From the NCBI RefSeq assembly GCF_900111905.1, contig NZ_FOKM01000001.1:62001-126000 (forward strand): a DNA stretch of 64,000 nucleotides, read 5' to 3'. Within the stretch, counting starts at the first letter, position 1, and every line of letters begins with the position of its first letter. Shown in pieces: positions 51,327 through 60,026 of the stretch. The notes beneath the pieces were generated by a model. The model searched no databases, was not told where the DNA came from, and worked only from the letters and a program-made list of their open reading frames with translations. The translations under genes and the position numbers were made by a program. This DNA comes from Rhizobium sp. NFR07. Its GTDB lineage: Bacteria > Pseudomonadota > Alphaproteobacteria > Rhizobiales > Rhizobiaceae.

Positions 51327-52289
51327 CTACTTCGAGGACCCGATGAGCGTGCTGAGGCGGTCGACCTCGGACTTGAATTTCTCATCCAGCGCGGCCGGGG
51401 TTGCCTGTTCTGGCGAGACCGGAGCAGTTCCCAAACTCGCAAAGCGTTCAACGACTGTCGGATCCTTCAACGCAACCTGGAGAGCTTCGGCCAGCTTGTT
51501 ACGGACCGCGTCGGGCGTATCCTTTGGTGCCCAGAGGGCGTGCCATGCGCTGAGCTCAAATCCTTGGACACCACTTTCAGCAACGGTAGGCAGATCGGGC
51601 AGAACGCCAATCCTGGCCGAGGTTGTAACCGCGTACGAATGGACTTCGCCCGATTTGATCTGTGTCGTCGTATTGGTCGTCTGATCGCAGGCGAGGTCGA
51701 TCCGACCGCCAATCAGGTCTGTCATGGCAGGCCCCATACCTTTGTACGGCACCAGGATGAACTTGGTCTGCAGACCATCCTGAAGGAGACGACCGCAGAG
51801 ATCAGAAACCGCGCCCGTGCCTGCCGTTCCAAAGGTCACGCCCTGCCCGTTATTTTTGATATACTCCACGAGTTCTGTGAAGGTCTTCGGGCCGAGGTCC
51901 TTGCGGCCTACGATCGTCATTGGCACCTCGGTGATGAGGCCCACGCTGCTGAAGTCGTCTATCGGCCTGTAGCTGAGGTTCGGGTAGAGCGCGGCGAAAG
52001 TCGCGACGCCGATATGGTAGAGCAGGAGTTTGTAGCCATCCGGCTCCGCTTGGGCCACGGTCGCCGCTCCGAGCGAACCGCCTGCGCCGCCCATGTTTTC
52101 GACGAGGACCTGTTGACCGAGCGTCTTGCCCATGGACTGGGCGACGAGGCGGGCGACTGTATCACTCGGACCACCGGCTGCTGCTGGCACCATGATCGTG
52201 ATCGGCTGGCTGGGATAGTTTTCTTGAGCGACAGCGGCGTTTGCTGCGAGTGACACCGGCAACACTGCCGCAAGCATAATCTTGAGCAT
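51327..52289 (-). CDS. Tripartite tricarboxylate transporter receptor (Bug/TctC family), orphan
   Basis: A 320-residue periplasmic receptor with a Sec signal peptide (MLKIMLAAVLPVSLAANAAV, cut near AQE). Family motifs are YPSQPITIMVPAAAGGPSDT, VENMGGAGGSLGA, and GTAGTGAVSDLCGRLLQ with YKGMGPAMTDLIGGRID. It should bind a carboxylic acid. No TctA or TctB membrane genes are in the window, so it must work with a transporter elsewhere or act as a sensor. It is 70 nt upstream of the dehydrogenase in the same direction and 126 bp from a divergent GntR gene. Confidence 0.91.
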   Translation of the reverse strand: MLKIMLAAVLPVSLAANAAVAQENYPSQPITIMVPAAAGGPSDTVARLVAQSMGKTLGQQVLVENMGGAGGSLGAATVAQAEPDGYKLLLYHIGVATFAALYPNLSYRPIDDFSSVGLITEVPMTIVGRKDLGPKTFTELVEYIKNNGQGVTFGTAGTGAVSDLCGRLLQDGLQTKFILVPYKGMGPAMTDLIGGRIDLACDQTTNTTTQIKSGEVHSYAVTTSARIGVLPDLPTVAESGVQGFELSAWHALWAPKDTPDAVRNKLAEALQVALKDPTVVERFASLGTAPVSPEQATPAALDEKFKSEVDRLSTLIGSSK

Positions 52290-52340
52290 AGTTCATCCTC
52301 CCTGGAAAAATGGACGCCTCCACATCCATTCCATGCCACC

Positions 52341-52350
52341 TTGCATGCAA
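52341..52350. promoter_or_regulatory. Candidate GntR operator TTGCATGCAA
   Basis: Perfect 10-bp palindrome in the 126-bp gap between the Bug receptor and the GntR gene. A related half-site ACATGCAAG covers the GntR start (52414-52422). It suits a shared operator. Confidence 0.48.
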
Positions 52351-52415
52351 GATTAAACTCATCATTGCTCAAGGATTTGTCAACTGGTTTTGCCCGCGCT
52401 ATAGTTCTTTGAAAC

Positions 52416-53153
52416 ATGCAAGGGCGAATGATGATTGCCACGAAAGCTCTGGCGCCCCTCCGGGCCAGTGAGACAGCGGTCGATGAAAGTGGCGCGGGCC
52501 GAGTGACGGCCGCATATGTCGCGATCAAGGAGGCGATCCGCAACAACGTCTTTGCGCCCGGCTACCAGGCGGCCGAGATCGAGATCGCCCGACAGCTCGG
52601 AATGAGCAGGACACCCGTTCACGAGGCCATGGCACGCCTCCAGGAAGAAGGGCTGGTGCGGATCCTACCCAAGAAGGGGATCGTAATCTGCTCCTTGTCG
52701 CCTGCGGACATCGAAGAAATCTACGAAGTTATCATCGCCTTGGAGGGTGCCGCCGCAGCCCGTCTGGCCGCGCTTCCGGAACCGGAAAGAAAGGTTGTTG
52801 CGGATGCACTACGCGACGCCACGGACAGAATGGTGGCTGCATTGCATCAAGAAGACCTGATGGCATGGGCGCAGGCCGACGAAGAGTTTCACCAGGCGTT
52901 GGTTACGCGTAGCGGCAATCGAAGGCTGATGCGTATGACGGGTGCAGTTGCCGATCAGCTTCATCGCGCGCGGATGTTTACCCTCCGATTACGTCCTCTC
53001 CCCGTGGCCTCTTCGCAAGAGCATCAGGCGATCATCGAGGCGATCGAGGAAGGCGACGCTACGGCTGCCAGTCGAGCTGCCCGGCTTCATCGTCAGCACG
53101 CGCACGATGCGCTTGTTCCCCTGATTGCAAAATTCGATTTACGCAATCTTTAG
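52416..53153 (+). CDS. GntR-family regulator with FCD domain
   Basis: A 245-residue FadR-subfamily regulator. An N-terminal extension of about 25 residues precedes the winged helix (IEIARQLGMSRTPVHEAMAR). The FCD domain holds ADEEFHQALVTRSGNRRL and SQEHQAIIEAI, the usual metal-binding positions. The start may be 52416 or the ATG at 52428, which has AAGGG upstream. It is divergent from the Bug receptor/tartrate-type dehydrogenase pair and presumably responds to the carboxylic acid they handle. Confidence 0.87.
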   Translation: MQGRMMIATKALAPLRASETAVDESGAGRVTAAYVAIKEAIRNNVFAPGYQAAEIEIARQLGMSRTPVHEAMARLQEEGLVRILPKKGIVICSLSPADIEEIYEVIIALEGAAAARLAALPEPERKVVADALRDATDRMVAALHQEDLMAWAQADEEFHQALVTRSGNRRLMRMTGAVADQLHRARMFTLRLRPLPVASSQEHQAIIEAIEEGDATAASRAARLHRQHAHDALVPLIAKFDLRNL

Positions 53154-53485
53154 GAAAGTGGCGCCGCAGGAAGCCATCGACCGCTTCAGTTCGCAGACAT
53201 CAAAGTGGAATGGCCTGATTGCAGCGGGAACTGGGTTCTGGCTCCGCTCTGCGCCACTAAGAAACGTTGGCTTTAGATCGCCCCTCCGCCCCCTTGCCTT
53301 CCCTTCCGGCTTTAAAATCCTGCAGGTGCGCGAATTCAAAAGCCAGTCTGTGAAACCCTCTCGATCACAGGAGAATTTTGCCCACCGGAGGTGCAGAATC
53401 AATGTCTGCAGAAACCGACCAATGACACCGAACGTATCGTTGACCCTCCGGTAGCCCCACAGAGCCGGATACGTCGATGATGCCA
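53154..53485. other. 332-bp intergenic region without a recognised gene
   Basis: Open frames cross it on both strands (about 110-125 codons), but neither has a ribosome-binding site or recognisable sequence, and the plus-strand one begins inside the GntR gene. No clear repeat or terminator. Confidence 0.5.
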
Positions 53486-53713
53486 TCATGGGAGGCTCAA
53501 GTCCAAACCGAGCCAACTGCTAAGACCGAAAGCGAAGAGCCCGACGCCTATTAGCGCCAGGGCAAAGACTGCGACCATATTGCCCCCCGTGCGTAGCACT
53601 GCCCGCCTCTCTCCCTTGTCGCTTTGATCGAAATGCCATTTGATGGCAAAGAACATGGCCACGCCTAGCGCGAGAACCTTGAACGTAACGAAGACTACAG
53701 GGACCCAATCCAT
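53486..53713 (-). CDS. Small two-helix membrane protein of unknown function
   Basis: A 75-residue protein beginning MDWVPVVFVTFKVLALGVAM, with two membrane helices (about 3-22 and 45-68) joined by a charged loop (HFDQSDKGERRAVLRTGG). GAGGG lies 8 nt before the ATG at 53713, which is why I prefer it to the 49-codon longer open frame. It stands alone between unrelated genes. No family recognised. Confidence 0.62.
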   Translation of the reverse strand: MDWVPVVFVTFKVLALGVAMFFAIKWHFDQSDKGERRAVLRTGGNMVAVFALALIGVGLFAFGLSSWLGLDLSLP

Positions 53714-54302
53714 AAAAAAGACCCTCACGCATATCAGCTGCGCTTGGTATGATCTTATTTTAGGCAGGCGCATACGACTTATTATGCAACCCTGGTATGT
53801 GACATCAGGTGGCGTTTCTTGGCCGGGAAGTTGGGCTCGGGAATGATCGCGTAGGGCCAACTGCGGACGTGATGATTAAGCCCTTGCAAGAACCTAAACC
53901 GGGGAAACTACACTCTGGCTTCGTTTCCGTGTGCCCCCGTTCTGATCCGAATGTTATTGTGCCGAGCGTGAGCGGGCGAGGCCCAGAGACCAGATCGATC
54001 AAGTAAACAATAATCTTGAAGCGATTTCCCCGAATTCGCGAACACCATCTCCGCGTCAAGGACCTCCGTGAGCAGGCAACGACGGCCGCGGCTCACCGCT
54101 TCTCTCGGCAGGCTGCCTCATCAGATTCAGCAATATCTGGTAGGGTTCGAGTAAGTGTTGCTGATGCCATCGGATCGCACTGCCGCCAATGCCACGCGCT
54201 TATGTCTGCGCGTGACTTGTTAGATGAGCTAGCAAGAGATCAGCCCCGAGCAAGTTATCAGTGGAATGCAATCCGCAGACACAACCCTTGGGAGCGATTC
54301 GA
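53714..54302. other. 589-bp intergenic region
   Basis: No gene I can support. A 99-codon frame from a TTG at 54016 ends at 54315, overlapping the next gene; it lacks a ribosome-binding site and domain content, so I leave it out. An inverted repeat GGAAAC-N14-GTTTCC lies near 53906-53931 with no evident role. Confidence 0.45.
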
Positions 54303-54866
54303 ATGCTTACTGTAGGTAGCTCTAGACACTCTGCGCCGGCTTTACAGACAACTTCCCGTATGGCGAGCCAGGAAGTAGCCCTCGTCAAACGATCCGAAAA
54401 GACAAGTGAAAACCTCCCTACCGTATCTATCACCTCTTCCATGGGCTCGAAGCTTGCCGACGCTCTCTGGTCGATGGAGAGCAAGGGCGTCGCGCTGAAT
54501 CAAACGCCTAGTCGCACCGCTCTCAACAAAGAGGAGAAGATCGATGCTGCTGACGAATTCCTAAAAGTTTCCAAAATGACACCGGCTGAGCGGATCCGTT
54601 ACTTCTTCCTCAAGGACCGGGAGCTCAACGAAGAGAAATTGGCGGCGATGAGCCAGCAGGACCAAGAGAAGATCGAAGAGCAAATCAAACAGCTGATCTT
54701 CGAGCGCCTTGGGTTAGAGGATGAAGACGGCAAGCCTGGCGAAAACACCGTTGCGCCCGCGCCAGAGGGCCCTCCAGTGCCGGTAGATGCTGCTGAGGCG
54801 GACGGCCAAGAACCAGTGGTTACGATGACCGGGTCTGAAACGGACTCTCAATTCGAATCTATCTAG
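54303..54866 (+). CDS. Hypothetical protein with helical Glu/Lys-rich region
   Basis: A 187-residue protein. The first 75 residues are Ser/Thr-rich and probably unstructured. The middle (about 80-145) is an amphipathic helical region (KMTPAERIRYFFLKDRELNE, EEQIKQLIFERLGLEDED). The end is acidic and Pro/Ala-rich. GGGAG lies 8 nt before the ATG at 54303; an in-frame ATG 14 codons earlier has none. It is not secreted. I recognise no domain, though the middle resembles short conserved regions in other rhizobial unknown proteins. Confidence 0.62.
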   Translation: MLTVGSSRHSAPALQTTSRMASQEVALVKRSEKTSENLPTVSITSSMGSKLADALWSMESKGVALNQTPSRTALNKEEKIDAADEFLKVSKMTPAERIRYFFLKDRELNEEKLAAMSQQDQEKIEEQIKQLIFERLGLEDEDGKPGENTVAPAPEGPPVPVDAAEADGQEPVVTMTGSETDSQFESI

Positions 54867-55099
54867 TCCTTCGATTCAGGGGACGGCCATAATCTTTTAA
54901 AGCTCAGAATTGGACCGAGGCCGTGACACTCAGTTTTCTATCTTAGCTCCTCGACTTCGGCAGATAAGCTGCGAGAGCCTCTTCCCCACGATGGGTGTAA
55001 TCCCCGTCGGGGGAGGAAAACGACCTCAGCACGCGGATAAACACTGCTAGGACAGAGTACGGATCGCGCCGTCGATCAGATTTCTGTGAACAGTCTTTT

Positions 55100-55127
55100 G
55101 TTGACAATTTTCAATCTGCAATTAGTG
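55100..55127 (+). promoter_or_regulatory. Shared 28-bp control element, copy 1 (ABC importer)
   Basis: GTTGACAATTTTCAAT followed by a less conserved part, 36 bp before the ATPase start. It matches the element at 59961-59988 at 22 of 28 positions and includes a TTGACA that could be a -35 hexamer. Likely operator/promoter for the GntR regulator encoded between the two units. Confidence 0.58.
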
Positions 55128-55162
55128 TCGCCTTGATCGAAGGACACTCAATGGGAGGTTGA

Positions 55163-56224
55163 ATGTCATTTCTCGAATTGTCCGGGGTCGTCAAGAAATA
55201 TGGCGCACTCACGGTGATCAAGGATCTCAATCTGGCGGTCGACAAGGGCAAACTTGTTTGCCTTCTCGGTCCGTCTGGATGCGGAAAAACCACGACACTC
55301 CGACTGGTGGCAGGGTTCGTCTCGGCAAATGGCGGCGAGGTGCGGGTCGGCGGTAAAGTTGTATCGTCTGCGCACAGCACGGTTCCGCCGGAAGGCCGGA
55401 ACATGTCCATGATCTTTCAGAGCTACGCACTCTGGCCGCATATGACGGTTTTCGAAAACGTTGCCTACGGCCTGAGGCTGCGCAGGCTGCCTGCGGAAGA
55501 GATCGCCAAGCGGGTGCGTGCGATCCTCGCCGTGACCAAGCTGGAACCACTCGAGACCCGTTATCCCGGGGAATTGTCGGGTGGCCAGCAGCAGCGTGTT
55601 TCGCTCGCAAGAGCGCTGGTGGTGAAGCCGGAGATTCTTCTGCTGGATGAACCGCTTTCCAACCTCGACGCCAATCTTCGCGAAGAGATGCGTTTCGAGA
55701 TCCGCCGTCTTCACGACGAGTTCCGTTATACGACCGTCTACGTGACGCACGACCAGTCGGAAGCGATGACGACTGCCGACATCATCGTTGTCATGAACAA
55801 CGGGCGCATCGAACAGGCGGGCTCTCCCGAGGATATCTACGCAAGGCCGGAGACGGAATTCGTCGCGCGGTTCATCGGTGGAACGAATATCTTCACGGGT
55901 AAAAAGGTTGCCGAAGACACCGTGCTCTGCCCAGGTGATTTTACCCTCAGGTGTGCCAGCGGCTCGCTGCCGGCCAATGGCCAAGGAGCGGTTTCCGTCC
56001 GCCACCATGACATAACTCTTTCGCCCCAGCGCATGTCGGAAACGAATTCCGTGGCAGGCAAGGTGGAACGACAGATCTATCTCGGCTCGCATCGCGATTA
56101 CCTTGTCCATATCCCCGGCGGAGAGACCGTGCGCGCCGTTGCCCCGGTCAATGTGGAAATGTCGACCGGCAGCGATGTCTGGCTGCATTTCCCGCCGGAA
56201 CATTGCCGCGCACTCGCGCAGTAG
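55163..56224 (+). CDS. ABC transporter ATP-binding protein, ferric/putrescine type (FbpC/PotA-like)
   Basis: A 353-residue ATPase. Walker A GPSGCGKTT, Q-loop FQSYALWPHM, signature LSGGQQQR, Walker B LLLDEPLSNLD, and a C-terminal TOBE domain from about residue 240. It is the first gene of the operon ATPase, binding protein, fused permease. The family serves iron(III), thiamine, 2-aminoethylphosphonate or spermidine importers, so the ATPase alone does not define the substrate. Confidence 0.91.
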   Translation: MSFLELSGVVKKYGALTVIKDLNLAVDKGKLVCLLGPSGCGKTTTLRLVAGFVSANGGEVRVGGKVVSSAHSTVPPEGRNMSMIFQSYALWPHMTVFENVAYGLRLRRLPAEEIAKRVRAILAVTKLEPLETRYPGELSGGQQQRVSLARALVVKPEILLLDEPLSNLDANLREEMRFEIRRLHDEFRYTTVYVTHDQSEAMTTADIIVVMNNGRIEQAGSPEDIYARPETEFVARFIGGTNIFTGKKVAEDTVLCPGDFTLRCASGSLPANGQGAVSVRHHDITLSPQRMSETNSVAGKVERQIYLGSHRDYLVHIPGGETVRAVAPVNVEMSTGSDVWLHFPPEHCRALAQ

Positions 56225-56306
56225 GGAGACCGCAAGCCAACCGGCCACAGCTGAAAAAGACGGCCGGATCAGCAATTTTCAACATGTGAACGGGAGGAAG
56301 GCGCAT

Positions 56307-57353
56307 ATGTGGAAAAGAGCATTGACAGCAACATTGGTCATTGCCGGAATGGCGATGGCATCTCATGCAAGGGCGCAGGCTCCGGAACCATATGCCATCA
56401 CGCCGGAACTGATCGCCGCAGCCCAGAAGGACGGCAAGGTCGTCTTCTACACCGCCACCGACGTCGCGGTCGCCGAGAAACTGGCGGAACTGTTCAAGAA
56501 GACCTATTCCGGCATTGACGTTCAGGTGGAGCGTGCAGGCTCGGAACGCGTCTTCCAGCGCGTCGGCCAGGAAATATCATCCGGCATCTACAATGCAGAC
56601 GTCATCGAGACGTCAGATGCCGTCCATTTCGAATATTTCAAACGGCAGAGCTGGCTGGTTCCGATGGTTCCGGACGAGGTCGCCAAGAAGTGGCCGGAGG
56701 ATGAAAAGGATCCTGACGGTTATTTCGCCGCCTACCGCGCCCATCTGTCGGTGATCGCCTACCGTACGGACCTGCTGCCGGAGGCGGATGCGCCAAAGAC
56801 CTGGACCGATCTCCTCGACCCGAAATACAAGGGCAAGATGGTCAAGGCCCATCCAGGCTACAGTGGCACGGTGATGACGGCGACCTTCGTGCTTCAGGAA
56901 CTGCTCGGCTGGGATTTCTTCGAAAAGCTTGGCCAGCAACAGGTCATGCAGGTCCAGTCGTCTACCGAACCGCCGAAGAAACTCGCCCAGGGCGAACGTG
57001 CGCTCGAAATCGACGGCAATGAATACAACATCTTCCGGCTTCAGGACGAAGGTGTGCCGATCAAGATCGTCTATCCTGCGGAAGGCACGCCGCTCGCTGT
57101 TGGAAATGCGGCGGTTCTCGCGAACTCACCTCACCCGGAAGCAGCCAAGCTCTTCTATGCCTTCCTGTTTTCACGCGAGGCACAGCAGCTTAACAGCGAT
57201 AGCGGCGGGCTGCGCTCGTTCCATCCGGAAGTGAAGGAAAAGACGAGCCGGACACCGCTGTCCCAGATCAAGCTCCTGCATCTCGACCCGGCCAAGCTCG
57301 AGCCGATGATCCAGGAGATCAAGTCCAACTACGAGAAGTATTTCGGGACCTGA
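56307..57353 (+). CDS. ABC transporter substrate-binding protein, ferric-binding (AfuA/FbpA) fold
   Basis: A 348-residue periplasmic protein with a Sec signal peptide (MWKRALTATLVIAGMAMASH, cut near ARA-Q). The family pattern is AAQKDGKVVFYTATDVAVAE and later KIVYPAEGTPLAVGNAAVL. The adjacent tyrosine pair that binds iron in FbpA is not visible at the expected place, so the ligand may be an organic acid or phosphonate rather than Fe3+. I chose the ATG at 56307 with GGGAGGAAGG upstream; a longer open frame overlaps the ATPase gene. Confidence 0.88.
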   Translation: MWKRALTATLVIAGMAMASHARAQAPEPYAITPELIAAAQKDGKVVFYTATDVAVAEKLAELFKKTYSGIDVQVERAGSERVFQRVGQEISSGIYNADVIETSDAVHFEYFKRQSWLVPMVPDEVAKKWPEDEKDPDGYFAAYRAHLSVIAYRTDLLPEADAPKTWTDLLDPKYKGKMVKAHPGYSGTVMTATFVLQELLGWDFFEKLGQQQVMQVQSSTEPPKKLAQGERALEIDGNEYNIFRLQDEGVPIKIVYPAEGTPLAVGNAAVLANSPHPEAAKLFYAFLFSREAQQLNSDSGGLRSFHPEVKEKTSRTPLSQIKLLHLDPAKLEPMIQEIKSNYEKYFGT

Positions 57354-57359
57354 TTGAAG

Positions 57360-59084
57360 ATGACCGATATTGCCATGACCACCTGGGAGGGTCGACGCCG
57401 CAGCGTCGACCTGTCGATCCCCACATTCGTGCTGCTGGCATTGCTTCTGAGCGTGCTGGTCATCCTGCCGCTCTTCTGGATCATCTATTATGCATTCAGG
57501 AGTGACGCGAACGGCGCTTTCACCTTCGCGAATTTTGCAGCGCTTGTCACCGACCCCACGCTTCTGCGCGCCTACGGGCTTGCTGTCGGCATGGCATTTG
57601 CCGTCGGCGTCCTGTCCTGCGCCATCGCGACGCCGATGGCCTGGCTCGTGGCACGTACCGACCTTCCCGGCCGCAAGTTCATTCGCGTGCTGGTGACGGC
57701 CTCTTTCGTCACACCGCCGTTTCTCGGGGCGATCGCCTACGAAATCCTGGCAGCACCCAATAGCGGCATCATCAATGTTCTCTACCGGAAGATCTTCGGA
57801 CTCGATCCCGCGGTCGTGCTGGTCAACATCTACACCATGTCCGGACTGGTCTTCGCGATCGCCTGTTTCACCTTTCCCTACGTCTTCACGCTCGTCGCCA
57901 ATGCCCTCGACAAGGTGCCATCCGATCTGGAGGATGCCTCCGCCATTCTCGGGGGCAAGGCGCTGACGACACTGAGGCGTGTGACGTTCCCGTTGGTCTT
58001 GCCGGCGATGCTGGCCGGCACCCTGATCGCTATCCTGCAGTCGCTGACGATGTTCGGTTCGCCCGCAATCCTTGCACTGCCGGCCGGCTTCCACGTCATC
58101 ACGACGAAGATCTGGAGCCTTTTCCAGTTCCCGCCTCAGCTCGGGCTGGCCGCAGCCTCCGCCATCCCACTGCTCATCATCACCGTCATCCTTCTGCGGG
58201 CGCAGAAAATGGTATTGGGCCGCAAGGGATATACGGTCCTCGGGGGCAAGAGCGGATCGCCTCGTATCGTAAAACTCGGCAAGTGGAAATGGGCGGCCGG
58301 CCTCTTCGTGCTGGCGGTTCTTTCGATGACGATCATTCTGCCTTACGGCGCAATCTTCAAAACGGCTTTCACTAATACGGCCAGCGATCCTCTGAACCTG
58401 CAGACGATCACGCTGAAGCACTGGAACTTCGTGCTGTTCGAGTTCTCCGCGACACAGCTTGCGTTGCGCAACACGTTCCTGCTCGGCATCCTGACGGCTA
58501 CGGGCGTGACGATCGTCGCGCTGGTGACGGCCTATCTCGTCACGCGGCGCTCTATCCCGGGCTCGAATTATCTCGGCCTGCTCGCCACCGCGCCGATCGC
58601 CATTCCCGGCATCGTCCTCGGCGTCGGCCTCTTCCTGAGCTATGCCAATCCGACATTCCAGCTTTACGGCACGATCTGGATCCTGCTGATCGCTTTCATG
58701 ACGATCGAGTTGCCGGCGGGTTACCAGCAGATGTCATCCTCCTTCGCCGGGGTTCATCCGGAACTCGAGGAGGCGGGCAGGATCATGGGGGCATCGCGGC
58801 TCCGCACCCTCTGGGACATCACCACTCCCCTGCTGAGGACCAGCGTAATTGCCGCGTGGTGCTTCGTCTTCGTCGGCACGATCCGCGAACTGTCTGCAAC
58901 AATCCTGCTGACGACGGCCAATACGAAGCTGGTATCCGTCATCATCTACGACCTGAATGAGAGCGGTGATCTCGGCGCGATCTGCGTCCTGGGCATCATT
59001 CTGCTGATTGCCTCGTTCGCTGTCGTCTATGTGGCAAATAACGTTCCGGTACTCGGCCGGTCACGCGAACCACAGACAACCTGA
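57360..59084 (+). CDS. ABC transporter permease with two fused membrane domains (FbpB/AfuB-like)
   Basis: A protein of about 574 residues with two permease halves (about 20-285 and 310-570), each of about six membrane segments. The coupling loops are SDLEDASAILGGKALTTLRR and PELEEAGRIMGASRLRTLWD. The duplicated permease is typical of FbpB-type importers. The start may be the ATG at 57360 or a TTG two codons earlier; the gap to the binding-protein stop is only a few bases, so the genes are coupled. Confidence 0.9.
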   Translation: MTDIAMTTWEGRRRSVDLSIPTFVLLALLLSVLVILPLFWIIYYAFRSDANGAFTFANFAALVTDPTLLRAYGLAVGMAFAVGVLSCAIATPMAWLVARTDLPGRKFIRVLVTASFVTPPFLGAIAYEILAAPNSGIINVLYRKIFGLDPAVVLVNIYTMSGLVFAIACFTFPYVFTLVANALDKVPSDLEDASAILGGKALTTLRRVTFPLVLPAMLAGTLIAILQSLTMFGSPAILALPAGFHVITTKIWSLFQFPPQLGLAAASAIPLLIITVILLRAQKMVLGRKGYTVLGGKSGSPRIVKLGKWKWAAGLFVLAVLSMTIILPYGAIFKTAFTNTASDPLNLQTITLKHWNFVLFEFSATQLALRNTFLLGILTATGVTIVALVTAYLVTRRSIPGSNYLGLLATAPIAIPGIVLGVGLFLSYANPTFQLYGTIWILLIAFMTIELPAGYQQMSSSFAGVHPELEEAGRIMGASRLRTLWDITTPLLRTSVIAAWCFVFVGTIRELSATILLTTANTKLVSVIIYDLNESGDLGAICVLGIILLIASFAVVYVANNVPVLGRSREPQTT

Positions 59085-59159
59085 GGTCAACAAAGCCTCC
59101 ATGTTACGATGTATGAGCGAGATAGCATGCGGTAACGACAACTGATATGAACGCCCAAA

Positions 59160-59179
59160 GGGCAGCCATGTGGCTGCCC
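59160..59179. terminator. Possible stem-loop terminator after the importer operon
   Basis: GGGCAGCCA-tg-TGGCTGCCC, 9-bp perfect stem, 75 bp after the permease stop and just before the GntR start. No T-run follows, so termination is uncertain; it could instead be an operator or an mRNA structure of the GntR gene. Confidence 0.35.
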
Positions 59180-59192
59180 ACCAGATCTCAGG

Positions 59193-59903
59193 ATGCATGA
59201 CGACACGATGGCGAAAATACCAGAGACACAGGGCCTTGCTGCAATTGACTTTCTGCGCACCCGCTCGCTCAGCAACGTCGTGCAGGCCGAAATCGAACGG
59301 ATGATCATTGAAGGGGAACTCAAGCCCAACGAACGGATCAACGAAAACGGCCTCTCGCAACAATTGGGGGTGAGCCGCGGTCCGATCCGCGAGGCATGCA
59401 GCGCCATTGCCGCCATGGGGCTTCTTGAAGTCATTACGAACCGGGGATTTTTTGTTCGCGCGCTGACCAACGACGAGGCTCAGGATTTGTCCCAGGCGCG
59501 TGCTGGCGTGTTTGCTTTCATGGCGATGCTGCTCGCCGAAAAGATCACCGATGCGCAACTGCAGACACTTGCAGGGCTTCTCGACAAGATGGATGCCGTC
59601 GTCGAGACCGGTGTGGTTCATGACTATTATCCGATAAACTTGGAATTTCATCGGCAGATCGCAAAAATGGCAGGCAACAACCGCCTGGAAGCGATCTACC
59701 AGAGCTTCGTGCGAGAGCTTCACATCCAGCGCTACAGGGCCCTTTCCAGCCCCGATGTCCTGAGCGTTTCCAATACCGAGCACCGGGCGATCTATGACGC
59801 GCTGGTGGCACGGGACCCTCTGGCGACGTTTGTCGCTGCTCGCGCACATATCACCAACGGTATCGTCCGCACCCGGATCGCTGGCGAGCCGGATCCAATC
59901 TGA
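59193..59903 (+). CDS. GntR-family regulator with FCD domain
   Basis: A 236-residue FadR-subfamily regulator. The winged helix (about 18-85) contains NENGLSQQLGVSRGPIREAC. The FCD domain has the motif INLEFHRQIAKMAGNNRLEA and NTEHRAIYDAL. The start is uncertain between 59193 and the ATG at 59208. It sits between the importer operon and the MmgE/AbrB/dehydrogenase operon, both of which carry the same 28-bp upstream element, so it is the probable regulator of both. Confidence 0.87.
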   Translation: MHDDTMAKIPETQGLAAIDFLRTRSLSNVVQAEIERMIIEGELKPNERINENGLSQQLGVSRGPIREACSAIAAMGLLEVITNRGFFVRALTNDEAQDLSQARAGVFAFMAMLLAEKITDAQLQTLAGLLDKMDAVVETGVVHDYYPINLEFHRQIAKMAGNNRLEAIYQSFVRELHIQRYRALSSPDVLSVSNTEHRAIYDALVARDPLATFVAARAHITNGIVRTRIAGEPDPI

Positions 59904-59960
59904 AGCAAATTCGAACCGCATCGCGCAATCCATGATGAATCTTTTTGTCGGCAAAAAACT

Positions 59961-59988
59961 GTTGACAATTTACAATGCGTAGTTCGTG
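59961..59988 (+). promoter_or_regulatory. Shared 28-bp control element, copy 2 (catabolic operon)
   Basis: GTTGACAATTTACAAT and following bases, 39 bp before the MmgE/PrpD start. It agrees at 22 of 28 positions with the copy at 55100-55127 and lies at nearly the same distance from its gene, which argues for a common regulator. Confidence 0.58.
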
Positions 59989-60026
59989 ATAACGCATGTC
60001 GCTAGTCTTGGGAGAGAGGAAAAGAC

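Noticed and set aside
53139..53516. 125-codon minus-strand open frame
   Set aside because: No ribosome-binding site, overlaps the ends of two genes, and the sequence has no recognisable feature.
54016..54315. 99-codon frame starting with TTG before the 187-residue hypothetical gene
   Set aside because: No ribosome-binding site, overlaps the next gene start, no domain.
57171..58421. 416-codon minus-strand frame opposite the fused permease
   Set aside because: Antisense shadow; extremely charged sequence with no domain.
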